Origin: Acetobacter sp. CAG:977
GTDB taxonomy: Bacteria > Pseudomonadota > Alphaproteobacteria > CAAGCB01 > CAG-977
Direction: 5' to 3'
Assembly (NCBI GenBank): GCA_000434295.1
Contig: HF994932.1
Coordinates: 13,396-42,339, forward strand
Length of the DNA stretch: 28,944 nt
Shown here: positions 1 through 7,007 of the stretch, piece by piece
Position numbering within the stretch: the first letter of the stretch is position 1
How the letters are laid out: every line of letters begins with the position of its first letter
Notes under the pieces: generated by a model
What the model saw: only the letters and a program-made list of their open reading frames with translations
What the model was told of the DNA's origin: nothing
Database searches by the model: none
Program-made: the position numbers and the translations under genes

Positions 1-2361
1 TTCGCCCGCCAAACCGCCGCATACTCCGACAAAACGTCCGTATTTTTCGGCCCCCCGAACCGTTTGGTCAATCATTCGCAATACCGCGGGTTCCAATCCG
101 TCCGCCTGACGCCCCAATTCCGCATTGCCGCGATCCATCGCCAACACGTATTGCGTCAGATCGTTCGTCCCGATCGAGAAAAAGTCCGCGTGTTCCGCCA
201 AAACGTCCGACATCACGGCCGCCGCCGGCACCTCAACCATGATACCGACTTCGACGGGAGGAGCTTTTAGTTTGACGCGTTCTTCTTCCACAACGGCTTT
301 TGCCTGTTTTAATTCATCCAGCGTCGTCACCATCGGGAACATTATGCGCATCCGCGTTTTGCCTCCTGCCGACAAAATCGCGCGAACCTGAGTCCTGAAA
401 ATTTCGGGACGCCTCAGGCACAAACGAATGCCGCGAACACCCAAAAACGGATTGTCTTCCGCCGCAACGGGCAAATACGGCAACGGTTTGTCTCCGCCGA
501 CATCCAGCGTTCGGACAATCATGCTGCGTTCTTTGCCCAAAATATCGGCAATCTTACCGTAGACGTCCGCCTGTTCTTCCTGTGTCGGCGCCAATTCCCT
601 TTGCAAAAACAAAAATTCCGAACGCAACAATCCGACGCCTTCGCCGCCCAACGCCACGACCTGTTCGGCATCGGCAATCCCGCCGATATTGCCCGCGACT
701 TCTATTTTCCTGCCGTCCGAAGTTACCGCAGGCGTTTTGGATGCCGCCAGATTTTCTTCGCGTTCTTTTTGTTCGCGTTCCAATTCCGCCTGAACCTTCT
801 TAATTTCTTCGGCGCCCGGATGCAGGCGAAGCGTCCCTTTGCGCCCATCCATAATCACAATCGTGCCGTCGGGAATATCCAAAGCCTTGGCATCTATCCC
901 AGCAATCGCCGGCAATGAAAGCGTTCTTGCCAAAATCGCGACGTGAGATGTCGCTCCGCCACGCACCGTGCAAAATCCGACCACTTTTTTACGGTCAAGC
1001 GCCGCCGTATCCGACGGCGTCAAATCCTGAGCTATCAATATGGCATCGTCGGGCAATTCCCTTTTTTCTTCGGCGTCTTTGCCGACCAACAGCAAAAGCA
1101 CGCGCCGTTCAATATCCCGAAGGTCGTTCGCACGCGCCGCCAACAGTTCGTTTTTCAATCCCGACAACACGTCCGCCTGAGCCCGAACCGCCTGTTTCCA
1201 AGCAAATGCCGCACTGCGCCCTTTACCGATAATCGTTCGGACGTTTTCCAACAGTTCCGGATCCGTCAGCAGTTCGCGGTGAGCCTGAAAAATCGCCGCC
1301 TTGCCCGCGTCGGACTGTTGCATCATCCGATCATAAAGCGTTGACAGCTGGCTGTCCGCTTCGCGAAGAGCCTTTGAAAGCTTTTCATTTTCCTCTTCCG
1401 CCGAATCGCCGAATTCATTAACGGCAATTTCGGATTCGCGCAGCTGAACGACGCGCCCCACGGCAACTCCGGGCGAAGAAGGTATTCCCGCCAATACGTT
1501 CGGTACGACGCTTTGAACCACGACGGCTTCTTCCCGTTGAGGCAGTTCGGGCGCCGCATTCGGGTCTTCGCCCGAACCGCTTTCCATCAGAACGATCAGC
1601 TCTTTCAAAGCTTCGACGGCATCAACCCCCGAAGCCTTTATAACGACTTTATCGCCTTTTTTGACGTCCAGCCCCATAACGCCGACAATGCTTTTCAGAT
1701 TGGCTTTTTCATCCCCGCGCACCAAAGAAATTTCCGCCGCATATTTCTTTGCCGCATTGACCAAAACCGCCGTCGGTCGTGCGTGAAGCCCCGCAACGTT
1801 CGGTATCGTTATCGTCCATGATTCGGCTGATTGAAGCGGATATTTTTCCGCCATCGATTCTTTGGTATGTACGGGCAAGGCTTCGGTTAAATCGGCAATC
1901 AGAACGACGTCCTGACCCGCACGGACTTCTTTGCCCGCCTCGGCTTGAATATTTGAAACCCTGTCCGTATTCGTAATGACGATTTCCGTCAGAAGGCTTT
2001 TGGCGTTCGCCGCCACGAAATCAGCGTCAAACTCTATCAAAGGCGTGCCCGTTTCAACGCTTTGCCCTTCATGAACCTTGACATTGAATCCTTTGCCTTT
2101 AAGCATCACGGTTTCCAAACCGATATGCATCAAAACGTCCGCCCCTTCGGGCGTCGAAATCGTCAACGCATGATGCGCCGAATGAATGTTCGCCACCACC
2201 CCCGCACAGGGAGCCACCAAAACGGACGTCGTCGGATCAACGGAAATGCCGTCGCCGACCATCTTGTCGGCAAAAACGGGATCGGGAACGTTTTCTATGG
2301 CAACGGTCTTGCCCGACACGGGCGCAAAGAGCTTCAGCTGTTTTCCGGAATTTCCTGTCAT
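1..2361 (-). CDS. ptsI: PTS multiphosphoryl transfer protein, EIIA(Glc)-HPr-Enzyme I fusion (3' end outside window)
   Basis: The frame is open from the ATG at 2361 down to base 1, giving 787 residues, and continues past the window edge. Domain order: EIIA of the glucose type (about residues 8-150; SAHHALTIS with H64 and VLMHIGLETV with H79, the phospho-accepting His); HPr (about 183-270; NVAGLHARPTAV with phospho-His H193); Enzyme I (about 300 onward; GGATSHVAILAR with phospho-His H473). The last visible residues, GVCGGLAGE, contain C781, equivalent to the conserved active-site Cys of Enzyme I; by comparison with E. coli EI about 70 residues are missing. The family transfers phosphate from PEP via EI and HPr to EIIA and then to a membrane EIIBC permease, none of which is seen here. 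The ATG is preceded on its strand by AGGGGG, a strong ribosome site. It is divergent from the hydrogenase operon. Confidence 0.95.
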   Translation of the reverse strand, partial: MTGNSGKQLKLFAPVSGKTVAIENVPDPVFADKMVGDGISVDPTTSVLVAPCAGVVANIHSAHHALTISTPEGADVLMHIGLETVMLKGKGFNVKVHEGQSVETGTPLIEFDADFVAANAKSLLTEIVITNTDRVSNIQAEAGKEVRAGQDVVLIADLTEALPVHTKESMAEKYPLQSAESWTITIPNVAGLHARPTAVLVNAAKKYAAEISLVRGDEKANLKSIVGVMGLDVKKGDKVVIKASGVDAVEALKELIVLMESGSGEDPNAAPELPQREEAVVVQSVVPNVLAGIPSSPGVAVGRVVQLRESEIAVNEFGDSAEEENEKLSKALREADSQLSTLYDRMMQQSDAGKAAIFQAHRELLTDPELLENVRTIIGKGRSAAFAWKQAVRAQADVLSGLKNELLAARANDLRDIERRVLLLLVGKDAEEKRELPDDAILIAQDLTPSDTAALDRKKVVGFCTVRGGATSHVAILARTLSLPAIAGIDAKALDIPDGTIVIMDGRKGTLRLHPGAEEIKKVQAELEREQKEREENLAASKTPAVTSDGRKIEVAGNIGGIADAEQVVALGGEGVGLLRSEFLFLQRELAPTQEEQADVYGKIADILGKERSMIVRTLDVGGDKPLPYLPVAAEDNPFLGVRGIRLCLRRPEIFRTQVRAILSAGGKTRMRIMFPMVTTLDELKQAKAVVEEERVKLKAPPVEVGIMVEVPAAAVMSDVLAEHADFFSIGTNDLTQYVLAMDRGNAELGRQADGLEPAVLRMIDQTVRGAEKYGRFVGVCGGLAGE

Positions 2362-2539
2362 TTATCCCCCTGTCAAAAAACGGTTATTTTATATTAGTTT
2401 AAGACTAAAGTTCCCGTTTTGCCATACCTAAGAAATCAATAAATCGCTTTTTGAAAGATGCCGGCGAATTAAAGCCTGTAAAAAATGAAACAAAACTGCT
2501 ATCCTTTGAAACGGTTTTTTAAAAATCGGAGACCTTGGC

Positions 2540-3808
2540 ATGACATTCCTGAAAAATATGATTGCGGATTTAAAAAACGATAAAATACAAGCCGGCGCCG
2601 TTCTGATCTGCCTGGCGTTGTTCGTTTGGGTCGGTTTCTTTAAAACGGACGGCGCTTCCGTCCTGCCCGCGGATGCTTCGGTAATCGAGCTTTATCATTC
2701 CCATACCTGCCCTCATTGCAAGGATGCCATCGCTTATATCGATACGGAATTAAAAGCCGAATTCCCGCAAATCGAAGTCCGTAAAATGGAGCTGACGGAA
2801 ATATCCCCCGACGCTCAAAAAGCTTTCATGGAATTTGCCGAACAAAACGATATTACGGGCGTCCCCGTGTTAAAACGCGGCGAACGCTTTATCGTCGGAT
2901 TTAACCAAAACAACAAAGCCCAATACCGCAAAATGTTCGAAGGAACATTGACGGAAAACGTCAGACTGACCGCCTGTGCCTACGGGGATGAAGGCGGATG
3001 CGATGCCGAACCTCAGGAAATTTCGGCAGCGGACATTGCCGCCGCTTTGGGCATCCAGCCCCCGAAACCCAGCCGCATCGTCAACCTGCCTTTGTTCGGG
3101 GAAATCGACGTCTTTCAAAAATCCATTCCCTATCTGGCCGTCGTCTTAGGGTTGGTCGACGGGTTTAACCCCTGTGCCATGTGGGTTCTGGTCTTTATGA
3201 TTTCCGTCATCGTCGGATTAAAAGACAAAAAGAAAACCTTCGTCATCGTCGGATCATTCGTCGGTGCTTCCGCCGTATTTTATTTCGCCCTCATGGCAGG
3301 ATGGATCAACCTGTTTAAAATCATCGGGTATATGCGGCTGTTAACCGTCGGCATCGGTTCCATCGCTCTTTATACGGGATTTGCGTCCCTGCGAAGTTTC
3401 TTTGGCGGGCACGTTACCTGCAAAGTCACAACCGCGGAAGACAGAAACAAATTGAAAAACCGCATCACCGAATTGGCGGAACGTCCCCTGAGCTGGGCGA
3501 CCCTGACAGGTGTTTTTGCGCTGGCCATCGTCGTGAACGGCATCGAATTCGTTTGTTCCGCCGCTTTGCCCGCCATCTTTACCAGCGTGTTGGCTTTTTC
3601 GCACCTTTCGACGCTGATGCACTACTGGTACATTACGGTCTATGTGTTCTTCTTTATGCTGGATGACTTGATCGTATTTTCTTTGGCGGCGTTCGCCGTG
3701 AACAAATATGCCGGCGAAAAATACATGGTCTGGTGCCAGCTGATCGGCGGCGCCATCTTGCTTGTCTTGGGTTTCTTGATGCTTTTCCATCCCGACTGGC
3801 TGGCATAA
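2540..3808 (+). CDS. Membrane thioredoxin/glutaredoxin-like domain fused to CcdA/DsbD-like transmembrane domain
   Basis: This 422-residue protein has an N-terminal membrane segment (about 17-34), then a thioredoxin-fold domain (about 45-160) with a CPHC redox motif at C57-C60 and a Val-Pro (the cis-Pro site) near 108-109. About six hydrophobic segments follow (about 195-418). The membrane part holds NPC at 210-212 (C212) and EFVCSAALP (C339), placed like the paired transmembrane cysteines by which CcdA/DsbD proteins carry electrons across the membrane. Inferred role: moving reducing equivalents across the inner membrane to or from the fused thioredoxin domain. The thioredoxin domain lies after one membrane segment, so its side depends on topology, which I cannot fix. 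It is the first gene of the hydrogenase operon, with 12 bases to the next gene. It also has an extra Cys pair (C145, C154) after the thioredoxin domain. I know no fixed gene symbol for this fusion. Confidence 0.8.
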   Translation: MTFLKNMIADLKNDKIQAGAVLICLALFVWVGFFKTDGASVLPADASVIELYHSHTCPHCKDAIAYIDTELKAEFPQIEVRKMELTEISPDAQKAFMEFAEQNDITGVPVLKRGERFIVGFNQNNKAQYRKMFEGTLTENVRLTACAYGDEGGCDAEPQEISAADIAAALGIQPPKPSRIVNLPLFGEIDVFQKSIPYLAVVLGLVDGFNPCAMWVLVFMISVIVGLKDKKKTFVIVGSFVGASAVFYFALMAGWINLFKIIGYMRLLTVGIGSIALYTGFASLRSFFGGHVTCKVTTAEDRNKLKNRITELAERPLSWATLTGVFALAIVVNGIEFVCSAALPAIFTSVLAFSHLSTLMHYWYITVYVFFFMLDDLIVFSLAAFAVNKYAGEKYMVWCQLIGGAILLVLGFLMLFHPDWLA

Positions 3809-3820
3809 GGAGAATGCGAT

Positions 3821-5545
3821 ATGGATGAATTCTATCCCGTCTACACCGTCCATACCGAATGCCACGATTGCTATAAATGCGTGCGCGAATGTCCCGTCAA
3901 AGCCATTCGCATTGAAGACGGGCACGCTTCCGTCCTGCCCGACATGTGCATTGCGTGCGGACGGTGCGTGAGAATTTGCCCCGCCGGCGCAAAAAAAGTC
4001 CGAAACGACTTGCAAAAAGTCAAAGACCTGTTCCGAAACGGCAAAAAAGTCTATGCGTCTTTGGCACCGAGCTGGGCGGGAATTTTCCCCGACTGGACAG
4101 CCGAAGGGATTATTACGGCATTGAAATCTTTGGGGTTCGCGGGCGTCAGCGAAACGGCGTTGGGCGCTCAGGAAGTTTCCATCGCAACCGCCCAAGACCT
4201 CAGAACGGCGCAAAAAGGCGTTTATATTTCCAGCGCCTGCCCCGTCGCCGTCGATTATATCAGAAGGTATCAGCCTCAATACGCTCCTTATATCACGCCG
4301 ATTGCTTCGCCCGCGCTGACGCACGCGAAACTGCTTAAAGAACGCTTGGGCGACGATATCGAAGTCGTATTTATCGGTCCTTGCGTCGGCAAAAAAAACG
4401 AAGCCGCAAAACATCCCGAATTGATGAGCGCCGCTCTGACTTTCAACGAATTGAAAGTTTGGTTTGAAAAAAACAAAATTGATCCCGCCAATATCGGCGA
4501 AACCGACGGCGCCGCGTTTGAGCTGGATGCCGCCGCGGAAGGCGCTCTTTACCCCGTCGAAGGCGGCATGCTTGAAACCATTCGCCGTTGCGGCGTCCCG
4601 CCGAAGGTTCAGCTGGTTACCGTCAGCGGGCTGAAATTGTTAAAAGAAGCGTTGGACGAACTGAACCCCGATGATTTGGACGCCCCCGTGTTTGTCGAAG
4701 CTCTGGCATGTTCCGGCGGATGCGTCAACGGTCCCTGCACGTCAAGAAAAGTAACCGAACTGGCTGCCGTGTCCAAAGTCATCAGCCGAAGTTCGAAACG
4801 TTCTTCGATTCCCGAAACGCCCGCCGTGCGCGTCACGGAAATTTATCCGTCCGACCCGAAAACGCCCGAAGAAATCGATCCCGACGTTATGCGCGAAGCA
4901 TTGGCTCGCGTCGGCAAACATTCGTTAAAAGACGAACTTGACTGCGGCGGTTGCGGCTATAACACCTGCCGCCAGTTTGCCGCCGCCCTGATCGCCGGAA
5001 ACGCCGAACCGCGTATGTGCGTTTCTCACATGCGCACCATCGCTTTAAGCAAAGCCAACGCCATTATGCGCTGTATGCCTTCGGGCGCGGTCATCGTTGA
5101 CAAGGATTTGAACATCATTGAAGCCAATGAAGCGTTCGCCCGTCTGTTCGGCGACGACGTCATGGCTTTGTTCCAAATCCAACCCGGTCTGGAAGGGGCG
5201 CTGTTGGGCAAAATTCTGCCTTGCGAAGAACTGTTCCGCGCCGCTTTAAGAACGGGACAGGATCTGCACAAGGAACATTTGCCCGTTGACGACCGTCTGT
5301 TTGACATCACGATCTTTACAATCGAACCGAAACAGACCGTCGGTGCCATCGTCGTTGACGTTACGAATACGGAAATGCGGCGCGACCAAATCGCCCGCCG
5401 CGCTCGGGAAGTCATTTCCAGAAACATCGCCACCGTTCAGGAAATCGCGTGCCGTTTGGGCGAACACATGGCTGAAACGGAAATTCTGTTAAACGAAATC
5501 GCCGACGGATACGACGATAAAAAATCCGGAACGGAGGGACAATGA
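3821..5545 (+). CDS. Sensory [FeFe] hydrogenase with PAS domain (HydS-like, group C3 type)
   Basis: The 574 residues show, in order: two ferredoxin [4Fe-4S] motifs (C14/C17/C20/C24 and C43/C46/C49/C53); the hydrogenase H-domain with the three H-cluster loops, SSACPVAV (C140), IGPCVGKKNE (C188) and LACSGGCVNGP (C297, C301); an extra Fe-S domain CGGCGYNTC (C375, C378, C383, C400); a PAS domain (about 408-520); and a C-terminal helical tail. All four H-cluster cysteines are present, but the residue before C140 is Ala139, where catalytic enzymes have Cys for proton transfer (TSCCP). This substitution, with the PAS domain and an adjacent PP2C phosphatase, is typical of putative sensory group C hydrogenases. 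Likely role: sensing H2 or redox state rather than turnover. The stop overlaps the phosphatase start by ATGA (4 bases), implying coupled translation. AAGGAG precedes the ATG. Confidence 0.92.
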   Translation: MDEFYPVYTVHTECHDCYKCVRECPVKAIRIEDGHASVLPDMCIACGRCVRICPAGAKKVRNDLQKVKDLFRNGKKVYASLAPSWAGIFPDWTAEGIITALKSLGFAGVSETALGAQEVSIATAQDLRTAQKGVYISSACPVAVDYIRRYQPQYAPYITPIASPALTHAKLLKERLGDDIEVVFIGPCVGKKNEAAKHPELMSAALTFNELKVWFEKNKIDPANIGETDGAAFELDAAAEGALYPVEGGMLETIRRCGVPPKVQLVTVSGLKLLKEALDELNPDDLDAPVFVEALACSGGCVNGPCTSRKVTELAAVSKVISRSSKRSSIPETPAVRVTEIYPSDPKTPEEIDPDVMREALARVGKHSLKDELDCGGCGYNTCRQFAAALIAGNAEPRMCVSHMRTIALSKANAIMRCMPSGAVIVDKDLNIIEANEAFARLFGDDVMALFQIQPGLEGALLGKILPCEELFRAALRTGQDLHKEHLPVDDRLFDITIFTIEPKQTVGAIVVDVTNTEMRRDQIARRAREVISRNIATVQEIACRLGEHMAETEILLNEIADGYDDKKSGTEGQ

Positions 5546-6723
5546 GCCGTTCCGAAACTTTGTTCATTGACGTCGACTGTGCGCAAAAATGCAAAACGGG
5601 ACAGCAGATTTGCGGCGACGCGTTTGCTTCGAAACGCATCGAAGAACAGGAACGTCTGATCGCCGTTCTGTCCGACGGGTTGGGCAGCGGCGTCAAAGCC
5701 AATATTCTGGCGTCCATGACGGCAACGATGGCATTAAAATTCGTTTCCGCCGATTTTAACTTTACCCGCGCCGCCGAAGTCATCATGAATTCTTTGCCGA
5801 TTTGTCAGGTGCGAAAAATCAGCTATGCGACGTTTTCCATTGCCGACTGCACGCTTGAAGGGCGCGCCCGCATCGTCGAAGAAGGTAATCCTCCTTTTAT
5901 TTTGTTGCGCGACGGCATTGATTTTCCGACCGTTCCCGAAACGATTGCTTCGAAAAATTTTGAAAACCGCAAAATGCGTGTAACGGAAGTCCGCCTGCAA
6001 CCCGAAGACAGATTGATTTTTTATTCCGACGGCGTGACCCAGTCGGGAATGGGCAATCCTTTGCACAGGTTCGGATGGCAAAGGGACGGATTATTGTCTT
6101 TTGTTCAGGACGTTGTTTTAAAATGTCCCGACATTTCGGCGTCAAAGCTTGCTCATGCGGTTGTTGACGCGGCGGCGCGCAACGAAGAAAACCTGATGCC
6201 CAAAGACGACATTTCATGTTGCGTCCTTTATTTCAGACGTCCGCGACGGCTGATGGTTTTGTCGGGACCACCGTATTCCAGAGACAGCGACGCTTCGGCC
6301 GCCAGAACGTTTATCGAGTACAAAGGCAAAAAAGCCATTTGCGGCGGAACAACCGCCAACTTTGTCGCCCGAGAGCTTAACAAAGAAATCAAAATGGATT
6401 TAAAAGCGCCCCGCACGCACCTGCCTCCCGTCAGCGAAATGGACGGCGTCGATTTGGTAACCGAAGGCGTTTTGACACTGACGCAGGCGGCGGAATATCT
6501 GGAAAAAGAAACGACGCCTTTGCCTGCCGATCCCGCAGGAAAGCTGGTCGAATTATTTTTAGATAGCGATACGATCGATTTTCTGGTAGGAACTCGTGTG
6601 AACGAAGCCCATTTGGATCCGACTTTGCCGGTCTATCTGGAAATTCGACGCAACATCATACAACGAATTGCCGAATCTTTGCGGACAAGGTATTTGAAAA
6701 ACGTTACCGTTACCTATATTTAA
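5542..6723 (+). CDS. SpoIIE-family PP2C-type serine/threonine phosphatase
   Basis: The N-terminal 230 residues form a SpoIIE-like PP2C domain. Metal-binding acidic motifs are visible: CGD with D26, LSDGLGSG with D45, FYSDGVTQSG with D163, and KDDIS with D222/D223, so the catalytic site looks intact. About 160 further residues form a C-terminal extension I cannot assign; it includes CGGTTANFVARELN and MDGVDLVTEG segments. There are no membrane segments, so it is cytoplasmic. Overlap with the sensory hydrogenase gene and position ahead of the ferredoxin and catalytic hydrogenase suggest it is the output of the H2/redox sensor. No kinase, anti-sigma factor or STAS-domain protein is encoded nearby, so its phosphoprotein target is unknown. 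Confidence 0.9.
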   Translation: MSRSETLFIDVDCAQKCKTGQQICGDAFASKRIEEQERLIAVLSDGLGSGVKANILASMTATMALKFVSADFNFTRAAEVIMNSLPICQVRKISYATFSIADCTLEGRARIVEEGNPPFILLRDGIDFPTVPETIASKNFENRKMRVTEVRLQPEDRLIFYSDGVTQSGMGNPLHRFGWQRDGLLSFVQDVVLKCPDISASKLAHAVVDAAARNEENLMPKDDISCCVLYFRRPRRLMVLSGPPYSRDSDASAARTFIEYKGKKAICGGTTANFVARELNKEIKMDLKAPRTHLPPVSEMDGVDLVTEGVLTLTQAAEYLEKETTPLPADPAGKLVELFLDSDTIDFLVGTRVNEAHLDPTLPVYLEIRRNIIQRIAESLRTRYLKNVTVTYI

Positions 6724-6737
6724 AGGAGCAACGCAGT

Positions 6738-7007
6738 ATGGAAAAAATAAAGGTAAAGATTTGTCTGGGGACGGCTTGTACCGTTTTCGGCGCCGCCCAG
6801 TTCCAGTCTTTGGAAGACGTCTTGCCCGAAGAATGGAAAGACAAAGTCATCATTGAAGGATGCACCTGTTTGGAATCGTGCAAAAATCACGAATTCGGAC
6901 GCGCTCCGTACGTAAAAATCGACGATAAACTGCTTTGCTCGGCGACGATACCGTCCATCCTTGCCGCAATTGAAGCAAAACTTATGGCTGCGGGAGAAGA
7001 AGAATAA
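6738..7007 (+). CDS. Thioredoxin-like [2Fe-2S] ferredoxin (NuoE C-terminal-like)
   Basis: An 89-residue protein with the NuoE/HndA-type [2Fe-2S] pattern: C9 and C14 (CLGTAC), then C44 and C48 (CLESC); C42 is an additional nearby Cys. The family carries electrons to or from hydrogenases or NADH dehydrogenases. Here it stands alone with no NuoF-like flavoprotein partner, so it is more likely a carrier or small subunit for the downstream hydrogenase than part of an NADH-linked complex. AAAGGAG precedes the ATG, and its stop and the next start share one base (TAATG), implying tight translational coupling. Confidence 0.9.
   Translation: MEKIKVKICLGTACTVFGAAQFQSLEDVLPEEWKDKVIIEGCTCLESCKNHEFGRAPYVKIDDKLLCSATIPSILAAIEAKLMAAGEEE

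Noticed and set aside
2500..2520. Recurring AAACGGTT words upstream of several genes (also near 2370, 11099 and 25776)
   Set aside because: Positions and orientation relative to starts are inconsistent and the word is likely common in this genome; genome-wide counts would be needed.
2362..2539. Search for an FNR-type site (TTGAT-N4-ATCAA) or clear sigma70 promoter before the hydrogenase operon
   Set aside because: Only half-sites (ATCAA, TATCCT) were seen; none reaches a convincing match. The 178-base gap must hold divergent promoters but I cannot place them.
3341..4414. Long minus-strand open frame opposite the thiol-redox and sensory hydrogenase genes
   Set aside because: It is antisense to two genes with strong motifs, has low-complexity composition expected from mirrored codon bias, and shows no domain.
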